This document shows, in pieces, positions 24,449-32,691 of a stretch of DNA of 64,000 nt. Under the pieces are notes generated by a model that ran no database searches, was not told the origin of the DNA, and was given only the letters and a program-made list of their open reading frames with translations. Source of the DNA: Gemmatimonadota bacterium. GTDB taxonomy: Bacteria > Gemmatimonadota > Gemmatimonadetes > Gemmatimonadales > Gemmatimonadaceae. Position 1 is the stretch's first letter, and every line of letters begins with the position of its first letter. Location: contig JAQBPX010000029.1 in assembly GCA_028287305.1 (NCBI GenBank), positions 62,001 to 126,000 on the forward strand. Reading direction: 5' to 3'. Made by a program: the position numbers and the translations under genes.

Positions 24449-25641
24449 CCGATGGCCTCCTGGCGAAGCGTGGTGGCGATCGGCTGGGACGCGCCCCGCC
24501 ACGATGGATACACCCCGGCCAGCACGCCACTCACCGCGAGCATCCCCAGCGAGGCCCATGCGGCCGACGGCTGGAAGAGGAAGAAGTCGATCGCCTCAGG
24601 CAGCCCCGGGAAGGCCGCGAGGATGCCGTTCAGCCATCGCGCGGTCATGAGGCCGAGCGCGAGCCCGAGCGGGGTCGCCACCGTCATGATGGCCACGCCC
24701 TCGAGCACGATCTGCGTCACCACGCGATGGCGCGCGACACCGATCGCGCGCAGCACGGCGATCTCGCCGAGCCGCTCGTTCACCGAGACGGTGACCAGCG
24801 TGGTCACGAGGAGGAACCCCACGATCAGGCTGACGCTGCCCAGGATGAACGCGAGTTGCCGGAAGTAGCTCAACCGCTCGTCCACCTGGCGCATGGCGGT
24901 CTCCGTGGAGATCGCGGCCGAGCGCGGGAAGGTGCGCTCGATCCAGAGCCGCGTGCGCTCGACGTCGGCGCCCTCGCGCGCCCGGACCATCACCAGCGAG
25001 GATCGGTCGGCGCGTGCTGCGCCGCCGAGCGACTGCAGCGTGGCCAGTGGCATGGCGACGGCGCGCTGCCCGGCCGCGAGGTAGAGGAAGCGCGCGCGAC
25101 CCGTGAGTCGCATCAGTCGCGTGCCGGCGTAGGCGCGCAGCTGCGGGTCGTAGTCCACGGCCACCGTGAGGGAGTCGCCAATCCGGCGATGCGACGCCGC
25201 GAGGAACGCGTCGTTCACCACCAGCGCGTCATCGGCGGTCGCATCCCCACCGTTGAGCAATTCATAGTCTCCCTGCACCGTGCTCTCGACGCCGAGCGCC
25301 ACCGAGGTGAGCGCGGCACCGTCGCCGGACCTCGGTCGCACGTGCACGTGCCCGCCGAGGACCGGGCTCACCGACACGACATCGGGATTCGCTCTCAGGC
25401 GCGCGGCCAGTGCCGAGGTGGAGTCGAGCGTGGCTTCCGTGTCGAAGGGGAGCGTGCCCTTCGGTGCCACGCGCAGCTGGAAGCCGCGTGACAGCAGCAG
25501 GGACCGGAGCGACTGTCGCATGCCGGTGGCGAGCATCACCATGTCGAGCAGCATCGCGGCCGACACCGCCACGCCGAGCACCGCGAGCATCGTGCGGGAG
25601 CGGTGGCGAACGAGCGAGGCCATGGCGAGGCGTGCGATCAC
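24445..25641 (-). CDS. FtsX-like ABC permease (AttF/AttG type)
   Basis: The 398-residue permease has one N-terminal TM helix (MLAVLGVAVSAAMLLDMVML), a periplasmic domain (about 45-260) and three C-terminal helices. The FtsX signature VNERLGEIAVLRAIGVARHRV follows the second helix. I prefer GTG 25641, one base after the upstream permease stop; ATG 25623 is possible. It is the full-length permease of the cluster and shares ATGA with the ATPase gene. Confidence 0.87.
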
Positions 25642-25642
25642 G

Positions 25643-26392
25643 TCAGCGCCCGAACAGGGTGAGGGGCGCCGTGCGCGCGAGGCGCCGCGCGGCGAGCCAG
25701 CCCGCGCCGATTCCCAGCACGAGGGAAAGCGCAACGGACATGGCAACCGTGCGTGGCGTGAGGATGGAGAACGCGAGCGGGGTGCGATATACGGCCCGGT
25801 AATGCCAGTTCACGAATGCCGACGCCACCGCTCCGAGCGCCGCCCCGGCCACGCTGCCGAGCGAGGCGACGAGCGCAGCTTCCACGACCACCGACTTCGT
25901 GATGGTGCGCGACGAGATTCCCAGCAGTCGCAGGGCCGCTACGTCACGGCGGCGCTCGTCCACCTTGAGCAGCATGATGCAGAGCAGGAAGATCGCGCTC
26001 GCCACGATGGTGATGATGCCGATGGCGCGATGAAAGCGGCTCACCACGAGGAAGGTCTGCGACGTCTCCACCGCGATCTCGCGCGAGCGATGGGCGCGAA
26101 AGCCGAAGGCCGCCGCGTTGATCGCGTCGACCGCTGCGCGCGTGACACTCGTGTCGCGCACCTTCACGGCGAAGCGATCCACGCGGTCGCCATATCCCGT
26201 GACGGACTGCAGCTGGTCCAGGTGCAGCCGCACGCGATACTCGCTGCGCGCCACCTCGGAGGGATCGGCGGCGCGGCTCTCGAAGCCGGCGATCACCACC
26301 GTGTCGCCCGCGCCGCCAGGCGTGGCGGAGACCACGAGCCGGTCGCCGACCCTCAGCCGCGCGTCAGTGCCGAGGCGTGCATCCACAAGCAC
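25643..26392 (-). CDS. FtsX-like ABC permease, N-terminus unresolved
   Basis: From GTG 26392 the protein has 249 residues: a periplasmic part, then three TM helices with DERRRDVAALRLLGISSRT, the FtsX signature. This start lacks the first membrane helix. The same frame runs open further upstream and reads IRPLLLAFALAALVVPRAAPAQ (about 26408-26473), an excellent signal or anchor segment. However, no ATG, GTG or TTG precedes it before the neighbouring gene. The real start may be a rare codon (ATC 26473) or the N-terminus may be damaged. It pairs with the next permease as AttF/AttG. Confidence 0.75.
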   Translation of the reverse strand: MLVDARLGTDARLRVGDRLVVSATPGGAGDTVVIAGFESRAADPSEVARSEYRVRLHLDQLQSVTGYGDRVDRFAVKVRDTSVTRAAVDAINAAAFGFRAHRSREIAVETSQTFLVVSRFHRAIGIITIVASAIFLLCIMLLKVDERRRDVAALRLLGISSRTITKSVVVEAALVASLGSVAGAALGAVASAFVNWHYRAVYRTPLAFSILTPRTVAMSVALSLVLGIGAGWLAARRLARTAPLTLFGR

Positions 26393-26492
26393 GGTGCGCG
26401 GGCCGCCCTGTGCTGGGGCGGCCCGGGGGACGACGAGTGCTGCGAGGGCGAAGGCGAGAAGGAGCGGTCGGATGCGCGAAAGGTACGGACTT

Positions 26493-26888
26493 TTACGTAA
26501 CGCGCGCGTCCGACACCCAGTTCCTGGTGTCCTTGAGCGACTCCCGGGTCTGCGGGAGCGACTTCGGCGCGCCGAAGGCCGTCACGCCCTTCCTGAAGAG
26601 TGAGAAGCCCAGCGCGAGCTCCGCGATGCCGGTGACCACGGCCCCGATCCACATGTGACCGTTCGCCACCCGGCCAATCAGCGTGGCAAGCATGAGCGTG
26701 AGGGCCACGAGCATCACGGTCATCACCCCGAACGCCAGCACCAGGCGAATCCCGCCGCGCGCCGCGCGCGCGAGGCTCTCGTGCATCTCGAGCTTGGCGA
26801 GCTCGACCTCGTCGGTCATGAGTCGCTTCGAGTCGTCGCCCAGCCGGCGAACGAGGTCCGTGATTCCCGCGTCTGGATCGATCGGCAT
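26493..26888 (-). CDS. Holin-X-like small membrane protein (PF07332 type)
   Basis: The 131-residue protein has an amphipathic N-terminus (RLGDDSKRLMTDEVELAKLEMHE broken across the first 40 residues), two TM helices at about 47-70 and 78-97, and a polar tail. This matches the putative actinobacterial holin-X / DUF1469 family. These are common chromosomal membrane proteins and not evidence of a phage. It starts 3 bases after the mntR stop, so it is probably in the same transcript. Confidence 0.78.
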   Translation of the reverse strand: MPIDPDAGITDLVRRLGDDSKRLMTDEVELAKLEMHESLARAARGGIRLVLAFGVMTVMLVALTLMLATLIGRVANGHMWIGAVVTGIAELALGFSLFRKGVTAFGAPKSLPQTRESLKDTRNWVSDARVT

Positions 26889-26891
26889 GGA

Positions 26892-27596
26892 CTACCCGCC
26901 GAGCAAGCTCCGTTCCGGTGTCGCCACCAACACGTGGGCTGCCAGTGCGGGGCCGATCGTGCGCTCATCGCCGTCCACTCGCAGCGTGAGTGGCCCGTCG
27001 AACGGTGCCCTGTTCACGACCTCCACGCGCGCCCCCGGCAGGATCCCGAGCTCAGCCAGGTAGCGCAGGCGCGCCGCATCCTCGTCGCCCACGCGCGCCA
27101 CCACGGCCACGGCGCCGGCACCGAGCGCCTCGAGCGCTATTACCGGCCGCTCGGTGACGCTGCCGTCGCGCGCCGGGATCGGCGCACCATGCGGGTCGGT
27201 GGCCGGCTCCCCGATCGCGGCGGCCATGCGGTCCACCAGTTCGTCGCTCGCCGCATGCTCGAGCAACTCCGCTTCATCGTGCACGCGATCCCAGGGATAG
27301 CCGAGCGCGGTCGCGAGGTAGGACTCGATCACGCGATGTCGGCGGATGGTGCGCAACGCGGCCATGCGTCCCTGCGGCGTGAGGCGCACCCCGCGATACG
27401 GCTCGTGCTCGATCAACCCATGCTCCGCCAGGCGACGGATCATGCCGCTGACGCTCGCGGCTGCAATGTCGAGGCGCTGCGCGATGTCGTTCGTCGCCGC
27501 GCCCGCGCCGCGCGTCTGCTCCAGGTCGTAGATGGCCTTCAGGTAATCCTCGGCGGGCCCGCTGAGGCTGTCGGCTGGATGGCGCGCGGCGGACAT
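26892..27596 (-). CDS. mntR: DtxR/MntR-family metal-dependent repressor
   Basis: The 234-residue regulator has an N-terminal winged helix (LSGPAEDYLKAIYDLEQT, TNDIAQRLDIAAASVSGMI) with recognition helix near residues 42-57. A metal-sensing dimerisation domain follows (about 70-145; RRHRVIESYLATALGYPWD and EAELLEHAAS hold ligand residues). The C-terminal FeoA/SH3-like domain starts near ALGAGAVAVVARV. It sits in the same operon as mntH, and an inverted-repeat site lies at the operon head, so Mn2+-dependent autorepression is the likely logic. Its ATG shares ATGA with the universal-stress gene. An iron-sensing IdeR role is possible. Confidence 0.88.
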   Translation of the reverse strand: MSAARHPADSLSGPAEDYLKAIYDLEQTRGAGAATNDIAQRLDIAAASVSGMIRRLAEHGLIEHEPYRGVRLTPQGRMAALRTIRRHRVIESYLATALGYPWDRVHDEAELLEHAASDELVDRMAAAIGEPATDPHGAPIPARDGSVTERPVIALEALGAGAVAVVARVGDEDAARLRYLAELGILPGARVEVVNRAPFDGPLTLRVDGDERTIGPALAAHVLVATPERSLLGG

Positions 27597-28075
27597 CACG
27601 CCAGCTTCGGCTGCGCGCTGCTGATGCGCGGGTCGGTACGCGGCTCGGAGCGGCGCTCGCCCCGCACGAGCAGCACCGGGACCTTCGAGCGGTGCTTGAC
27701 CTCGTTGCTCACGCTCCCGCGCAGCACGTCCTGGATGAATCCGTGGCCGTGCACCGCCATGGCAATGAGGTCGCAGGACTCGCGCTGCGCGGCCTCGCTG
27801 ATCTCCTTGCCCGCGTCGCCACCGGCAAGCAGGCATTCGGTCTCGATGCCCGCGTCGCAGAGCTCCTTGCACACGCCCTCGAGATAGACGCGGTCCTCGC
27901 GCATCTCCTCCGACTCCCGCAACGCGAGCTGGTGCTGGTTGCGCGCGGCCCACCCGTCGGCCACGTGCATCACGACCACCTCGGCCTTGCAGAGCGCTGC
28001 GAGCGCGCTCACGTGGTCGATGATGGCGCGATCGTACCCCGAGTTCTCGAGGGGCATCAGGATCCTGGTGTACAT
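27596..28075 (-). CDS. Universal stress protein (UspA family)
   Basis: The 159-residue cytoplasmic protein starts [20 protein letters not shown] and has the Usp fold with the nucleotide-binding block near MAVHGHGFIQDVLRGSVSNE followed by KVPVLLVRG. It lies between mntH and mntR with one-base stop/start overlaps on both sides, so it is co-regulated with manganese uptake. Usp partners are often linked to membrane transporters; the specific role here is inferred. Confidence 0.88.
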   Translation of the reverse strand: MYTRILMPLENSGYDRAIIDHVSALAALCKAEVVVMHVADGWAARNQHQLALRESEEMREDRVYLEGVCKELCDAGIETECLLAGGDAGKEISEAAQRESCDLIAMAVHGHGFIQDVLRGSVSNEVKHRSKVPVLLVRGERRSEPRTDPRISSAQPKLA

Positions 28076-29436
28076 CAGGTCATCCACCCATGAAGAGTCT
28101 GGTATAGCAGCCAGGCGTTGAGCACGGCGATCACGATCGCGACCGTCCACGCGAGCAGCTTGAGCCACATCGCGTTCGCGAACTCCCCCATCTTGGCACG
28201 ATCCGAGGTGAAGCGCACGAGGGGAAACACGGCGAAGGAAAGCTGGAGGCTGAGGATCACCTGGCTGAAGACCAGCAGGCGCGCCGTGCCACTCTCGCCG
28301 TAGAGCACGGCGGTGATCACCGCGGGCACGATGGCGATGAGGCGGGTGATCAGCCGCCGCAGCCAGGGGCGCAACCGGATGTTCAGGAATCCTTCCATGA
28401 CGATCTGGCCGGCAAGGGTGCCGGTGATGGTCGAATTCTGGCCACTCGCGAGCAGCGCCAGGGCGAAGACGGCGCTCGCCCCTGCGCCGAGCAGCGGCGT
28501 GAGCAGGTGGAAGGCGTCCTGGATCTCGGCGACGCCCGTGTGGCCGCTGGTGTGGAAGGTGGCCGCCGCGATGATCAGGATCGCCGCGTTGATGAAGAGC
28601 GCCATGGACAGCGCGATGGTGGAATCGATGAAGGCGAAGCGCACCGCCTCGCGCTTGCCTGCCGCCGTCTCTTCGTACCGCCGCGTCTGCACGATGCTCG
28701 AGTGCAGGTAGAGGTTGTGCGGCATCACGGTCGCGCCCAGGATGCCGATGGCGATGTAGAGCATGCTCGGGTCGCTCACGATTTGCGTCGTGGGGATGAA
28801 GCCGCGCATCAACTCGGCGACCGGCGGCTTCGAGAGCATCAGCTCGAAGATGAAGCAGACGCCGACCGTCGCGATGAGGGTGATCACGAGGGCCTCGAGC
28901 ATCCGGAATCCCTTGTTCTGCAGGAACAGCAGCACCAGCACGTCGAGCGCGGTGATGATGACGCCGGCCGCCAGGGGGATGTGAAAGAGGAGGTTGAGCG
29001 CGATGGCGGAGCCGATCACCTCGGCCAGGTCGCAGGCGGCGATCGCGATCTCGCAGAGGAACCAGAGCGCGATGCCGACCGGCTTCGAATAGTGATCGCG
29101 ACACGCCTGCGCGAGGTCGCGTCCAGTCACGATGCCGAGCTTGGACGCGAGCCCCTGCAGCAGCACGGCCATCAGGTTCGACAGCAGGATGACGGAGAGC
29201 AGCGTGTAGCCGAACTGCGACCCGCCGGCGAGGTCCGTGGCCCAGTTGCCGGGATCCATGTAGCCAACGGCCACGAGGTATCCCGGTCCCGCGAAGGCGA
29301 GGATCTTCCGCCAGGTGCCCTTTCCCTGCACGGGAACCGTGCGGTAGACCTCGGCCAGGCTTGGGGCGACGCGGGCGCGACGCCAGCCGGGCTCGGGAAG
29401 GGACGATTCTGGATCGGGCGGGTGCGGTAAGGCCAT
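28075..29436 (-). CDS. mntH: Nramp divalent metal (Mn2+) transporter
   Basis: The 453-residue inner-membrane protein is a proton-coupled Nramp transporter. TM1 carries the metal-binding motif [11 protein letters not shown] and TM6 carries [13 protein letters not shown], both intact (Asp, Asn, Met). Eleven hydrophobic helices are visible. ATG 29436 lies 17 bases after an MntR-like operator. The operon order mntH, usp, mntR supports manganese as the substrate rather than iron. Confidence 0.93.
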   Translation of the reverse strand: MALPHPPDPESSLPEPGWRRARVAPSLAEVYRTVPVQGKGTWRKILAFAGPGYLVAVGYMDPGNWATDLAGGSQFGYTLLSVILLSNLMAVLLQGLASKLGIVTGRDLAQACRDHYSKPVGIALWFLCEIAIAACDLAEVIGSAIALNLLFHIPLAAGVIITALDVLVLLFLQNKGFRMLEALVITLIATVGVCFIFELMLSKPPVAELMRGFIPTTQIVSDPSMLYIAIGILGATVMPHNLYLHSSIVQTRRYEETAAGKREAVRFAFIDSTIALSMALFINAAILIIAAATFHTSGHTGVAEIQDAFHLLTPLLGAGASAVFALALLASGQNSTITGTLAGQIVMEGFLNIRLRPWLRRLITRLIAIVPAVITAVLYGESGTARLLVFSQVILSLQLSFAVFPLVRFTSDRAKMGEFANAMWLKLLAWTVAIVIAVLNAWLLYQTLHGWMT

Positions 29437-29453
29437 GACTCCGGGGACACAAG

Positions 29454-29471
29454 GTTTAGGGAAGCCTAAAC
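29454..29471. promoter_or_regulatory. MntR/DtxR-type operator
   Basis: GTTTAGG, GAAG, CCTAAAC is a perfect 7-bp inverted repeat with a 4-base spacer. It resembles DtxR/MntR boxes (TTAGG...CCTAA). It covers the predicted -10 region of the mntH promoter, so bound repressor would block RNA polymerase. Confidence 0.72.
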
Positions 29472-29491
29472 TTTTCTTACGTCCATAGCAA
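29463..29491 (-). promoter_or_regulatory. Candidate mntH operon promoter
   Basis: On the minus strand TTGCTA (29486-29491) and TAGGCT (29463-29468) are spaced by 17 bases. The -10 lies inside the inverted-repeat operator. The match is moderate. Confidence 0.45.
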
Positions 29492-29528
29492 GTCTGGCTC
29501 CGCCTGCGCCTTTTTAGTAGGATCGGGG

Positions 29529-29894
29529 ATGCGCATAGGACAAATCGCGGTCGCCGCCCAGGACATCGACCGGTGCACGGCATTCTACCGGGACGTCGTG
29601 GGGCTCAAGCACCTTTTCTCCGTGCCGCCGAAGATGAGCTTCTTCGACGCGGACGGGGTGCGGCTCATGTTCTCCCTGCCCGAGGGGAACGAGCACGATC
29701 ACCCGAGCTCCATTTTCTACTTCAAGGTGGACGACATCCAGGCGACGCACGCGCGCATGGTCGCGGGGGGCGCCGAGTTCATCGAGACGCCGCACATCGT
29801 GGCCCCGATGCCCGACCATGACCTCTGGATCGCGGCGTTCAAGGATGGCGAGGGAAACACGATGGCGTTGATGGAGGAACGGAAGAGGGTGTGA
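29529..29894 (+). CDS. VOC (glyoxalase/bleomycin-resistance) family protein
   Basis: The 121-residue protein has the paired beta-alpha-beta-beta-beta fold of vicinal oxygen chelate proteins: [53 protein letters not shown] and [20 protein letters not shown]. His and Glu residues at canonical ligand positions are partly present. It could be a lyase, dioxygenase or binding protein; the substrate is unknown. It is divergent from mntH. Confidence 0.85.
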   Translation: MRIGQIAVAAQDIDRCTAFYRDVVGLKHLFSVPPKMSFFDADGVRLMFSLPEGNEHDHPSSIFYFKVDDIQATHARMVAGGAEFIETPHIVAPMPDHDLWIAAFKDGEGNTMALMEERKRV

Positions 29895-29911
29895 GGGGCA
29901 AACCTCACACC
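29888..29911. terminator. Bidirectional terminator hairpin
   Basis: GGTGTGAGG pairs perfectly with CCTCACACC around GGCAAA. The stem contains the stop codons of both convergent genes (VOC and Nudix), so one hairpin can serve both directions. Confidence 0.55.
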
Positions 29912-30516
29912 TCGTCCATTCGCTGCATCAGGTTCCGCAGCACTCGCTCCGTGAGGCCCCACACGGTGTAGCTGTCGTGCGTGAACGTCGAGACCTCGCG
30001 CTCCACGCCGCGCACGTTCACCACGCCCTGTCCCCAGCGCGCGCGCTCACGCAGGGCATCCAGCGGCACCCAGAATGCCTCGGCCACCTCGGGACTCGCG
30101 ACGATCTCCACGTCCGGTCGGACGACCGCCACGTACGGCCGGATGAGGATCGCGGGCAGTGACGGCGTGCGCGGATGCAGGTCGTCCAGGGTGCCAAGCA
30201 CGCGTCCGTTCCTCGCGATGTCCACGCCGGTCTCCTCCCACGTTTCGCGCAGCGCCGTTGCCTCGAGGTCGCGGTCACCGGGCTCGTGACGACCGCCGGG
30301 GCATGCGATGTGACCGCTCCACGGATCGCGCTCGACCTCCGCGCGCTTGATCATGAGGAGCTCCGGCACGCCACCCGCCCCGGAACGCAGCACGCATGCA
30401 ATGGCCGCCAGGCGCGTCCCCTCCTCGGGCTGCTCCTCACGCCCGGGATGGAGTGCCAGTGCCGTCGCGAGTCGCGCGACGTCCGCATGCGCCAGGAGCG
30501 CGTCGAGCGGTGTCAC
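29905..30516 (-). CDS. Nudix hydrolase (CoA pyrophosphatase-like)
   Basis: The 203-residue protein has a complete Nudix box (GGRHEPGDRDLEATALRETW followed by EETG) near residues 75-98. The preceding MIKRAEVERDPWSGHIACPG and the size resemble the NudL/CoA-diphosphatase group, which cleaves CoA and related dinucleotides in the cytoplasm. GTG 30516 overlaps the rhodanese stop (GTGA). Confidence 0.87.
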   Translation of the reverse strand: MTPLDALLAHADVARLATALALHPGREEQPEEGTRLAAIACVLRSGAGGVPELLMIKRAEVERDPWSGHIACPGGRHEPGDRDLEATALRETWEETGVDIARNGRVLGTLDDLHPRTPSLPAILIRPYVAVVRPDVEIVASPEVAEAFWVPLDALRERARWGQGVVNVRGVEREVSTFTHDSYTVWGLTERVLRNLMQRMDEV

Positions 30517-30866
30517 CCCTCGACCTCGCCTCCCGCCTGGGCCCAGCCCCGGAAGCCGTCGATCATGGAGACGACCTTCGTGTACCCCATCTGCTGCATG
30601 ACGTCGGCGGCGAATGCCGACCGATTGCCACCCGCGCAGTAGATCACGACGGGCGTGTCGTGCGGGAGCTGCCCCTCCACCTTGCTCTCGAGCGTGCCGC
30701 GCGAGATGTGCAGCGCACCCGGCACCTTGCCGAGGTTCACCTCCTGCTGGTCGCGCACGTCGAGGAACGTCCACTGCTTCTCATCGTGGAGCTTCTTCGC
30801 CGCCTCGGGGGTGATCTCGGTGATCTTCGACTTCGCGTCGGCCAGCAGTTCGGAGTAGCTCTTCAT
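30513..30866 (-). CDS. Rhodanese-like sulfurtransferase domain protein
   Basis: The 117-residue single-domain rhodanese carries the active-site cysteine in VVIYCAGGNRSAFAAD (about residue 77) and the FLDVRDQQEV strand. The final part GYTKVVSMIDGFRGWAQAGG is typical. It is predicted cytoplasmic and transfers sulfane sulfur to a thiol acceptor. It is coupled by GTGA to the Nudix gene. Confidence 0.9.
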   Translation of the reverse strand: MKSYSELLADAKSKITEITPEAAKKLHDEKQWTFLDVRDQQEVNLGKVPGALHISRGTLESKVEGQLPHDTPVVIYCAGGNRSAFAADVMQQMGYTKVVSMIDGFRGWAQAGGEVEG

Positions 30867-30903
30867 GGCGAGGGGATGAGGGGAAGCGCGCCTTGGGAAA
30901 TTA

Positions 30904-31803
30904 CTACGGCACGCTTGCGATGGTCAGCGCGCACCGGTCGGCGTCCAGCTCGGCCTCGGCGCCGAGTGGAAGGGTCCACTGGTCACCGATGTGACCCACC
31001 GGCACGCCCGCCAGGCAGGGCACGCCAGCCGCGGCGGCTGTCTCGGCGAGCACGTCGAGGAGCCGGCGCGAGCCGTCATCGGATTCCTCCGGCGCGTTCG
31101 TGAACTGGCCGAACACCAGCCCGGCCAGCCGCGACAGTGAGCCGCCGAGCCGGAGTGTCATCAGCATCCGGTCGATTCGGTAGACCGCCTCATTCACGTC
31201 CTCGATCACGAGGATTGCGCCATCGTACGACGGCGCCCACGGGGTGCCGGCGAGTGCGGCAAGCAGTGCGAGGTTGCCGCCCACCAGTCGTCCACGCGCG
31301 CGGCCGGCGCGCAGCGTGAGCGCTTCAGGCGCGATACCGCATGAGTCGCTGCCCTGCACCACCGCGCGCTCGAGCGACGCACGCGCGAAGGGAGTGATCA
31401 CGGCGCGAGCCGTCGGCGCATGGTAGGTCACCACGCCACACCGTGCGCCGAGTGCAGCGTGCAGCGCGGTGATGTCGGAGTAGCCGAGCAGCGCGCGTGG
31501 GCGGCTGCGAGCCGCGTCGAGGTCGAGTCCTTCCAGCAGCCGCATCGCACCGTAGCCGCCGCGCACGCACCAGACGCCATCGATCGCCGGATCCGCGAAC
31601 GCGGCGTTGAGGTCGGCTAGTCGATCCGCATCGGCGCCGGCGAAGTATCCGTCGCGTGACAGCGCGTGCGGAAACACCACGGGCTCCCATCCGAAGCTGC
31701 GCACGTTCTCGCTGGCGCGCTCGAGCTCGTGCTCGCCCGCGAGTGGACCGGACGGTGCCACGAGTGCGACGCGTGCGTCGGGTGCGAGCAGCGGTCTCAG
31801 CAT
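30904..31803 (-). CDS. LD-carboxypeptidase (peptidase family S66)
   Basis: The 299-residue enzyme has the S66 triad: Ser in RALLGYSDITALH, Glu in LVIEDVNEAVYRIDRML and His in GVPVGHIGDQWTLPLG. It removes the terminal D-amino acid from murein tetrapeptides during peptidoglycan recycling, or it could be a microcin-immunity type. The ATG at 31803 is preferred because an upstream TTG at 31827 overlaps the predicted -10 box. Confidence 0.9.
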   Translation of the reverse strand: MLRPLLAPDARVALVAPSGPLAGEHELERASENVRSFGWEPVVFPHALSRDGYFAGADADRLADLNAAFADPAIDGVWCVRGGYGAMRLLEGLDLDAARSRPRALLGYSDITALHAALGARCGVVTYHAPTARAVITPFARASLERAVVQGSDSCGIAPEALTLRAGRARGRLVGGNLALLAALAGTPWAPSYDGAILVIEDVNEAVYRIDRMLMTLRLGGSLSRLAGLVFGQFTNAPEESDDGSRRLLDVLAETAAAAGVPCLAGVPVGHIGDQWTLPLGAEAELDADRCALTIASVP

Positions 31804-31825
31804 TTTTTGTTCGTCATCGTGCGCC

Positions 31826-31855
31826 AACGTACGTCACAAATCCGTGATCGGTCAA
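31826..31855 (-). promoter_or_regulatory. Promoter of LD-carboxypeptidase gene
   Basis: On the minus strand TTGACC (31850-31855) and TACGTT (31826-31831) are spaced by 18 bases, and the -10 is identical to that of tRNA-Ala. The predicted start gives a short leader before ATG 31803. Confidence 0.5.
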
Positions 31856-31974
31856 TTCGTACGATGGCCGGACAAATGGCATTGCATATGCGCGTGCGAG
31901 TCCCGCGCGGATCGACGCATCCGGGATGAGGATGGTCACCCGCATCGTTGACATCAAACCGTGGTGGAGGAATC

Positions 31975-32550
31975 ATGGCCGATCGCAACAGCAGCAATTC
32001 GGGCAACACCGGCAACTCGGGCAATACCGGCGGCAGCGGAAGCACCGGTGGTTCGAGCAACAGTGGAAGCTCGGGCGGCTCGGGTGGCAACTCAGGTGGC
32101 AGCTCGGGTGGCAACTCGGGTGGCATGAGCGGATCGTCGGGCGGCAGCTCGAAGAGCGACCAGCAGTCCGGCTCGGGAAGCTCCGGCTCGTCCGGCTCGT
32201 CGGGCTCGTCCGGTTCGAATCGCAGCGTGCAGGGTGACGAGAGCGAGAGCCTCGGCAACTCGCAGGGCGGCATGAGTGGCTCGTCAGGCTCGTCAGGCTC
32301 GTCAGGCTCGTCGGGCTCGTCAGGCTCGTCGGGCGATGCGAACTCCGGAAGCTCGGGAAGCTCCGGCAACTCGGGCGGCATGAGCGGCTCCTCGGGATCG
32401 TCGTCGGGCAATTCTGGTGGGATGAGCGGCTCCTCCGGCTCCTCCGGCTCCTCCGGCTCCTCCGGCTCGTCCGGTTCGTCCGGCGGCTCGAGCTCCGGCA
32501 AGTCGGGCGGCTCCGGCAGCTCCGGCTCGTCTGGCGGCTCGAACCGCTAA
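31975..32550 (+). CDS. Gly/Ser-rich low-complexity repeat protein
   Basis: The 191-residue protein is almost entirely SGSSG, NSGG and GGMSG repeats with a few charged residues (SVQGDESESLGNSQGG). It has no signal peptide, Cys or hydrophobic helix and would be disordered. A good ribosome site (TGGAGGAAT) precedes ATG 31975 and a terminator follows, which supports a real gene. The opposite strand is open as a Pro/Glu/Asp repeat frame, but that frame has no ribosome site. A stress or desiccation role, like the KGG protein, is only a guess. Confidence 0.65.
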   Translation: MADRNSSNSGNTGNSGNTGGSGSTGGSSNSGSSGGSGGNSGGSSGGNSGGMSGSSGGSSKSDQQSGSGSSGSSGSSGSSGSNRSVQGDESESLGNSQGGMSGSSGSSGSSGSSGSSGSSGDANSGSSGSSGNSGGMSGSSGSSSGNSGGMSGSSGSSGSSGSSGSSGSSGGSSSGKSGGSGSSGSSGGSNR

Positions 32551-32582
32551 CCGCGGCGCACTCCGCAAAGGGAACGGAGCTG

Positions 32583-32610
32583 GGCGCCCTCCACCCGGGG
32601 GGCGCCTTTT
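32583..32610 (+). terminator. Intrinsic terminator of Gly/Ser-rich gene
   Basis: GGCGCCC pairs with GGGCGCC around a 14-base loop and is followed by TTTTCC. It separates the repeat-protein gene from the glycosyltransferase gene. Confidence 0.75.
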
Positions 32611-32691
32611 CCTTTGCCCCATTCCGCCCCAGCTTACCGGCGTGAACCGTAAGCGGCCGGCGCGCGTTGCTCCCTTCATGATGGAGCGAAC

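Noticed and set aside
26493-26888. Prophage remnant suggested by the holin-X family name
   Set aside because: No other phage gene nearby; the family is widespread in chromosomes and the gene is in a metal operon.
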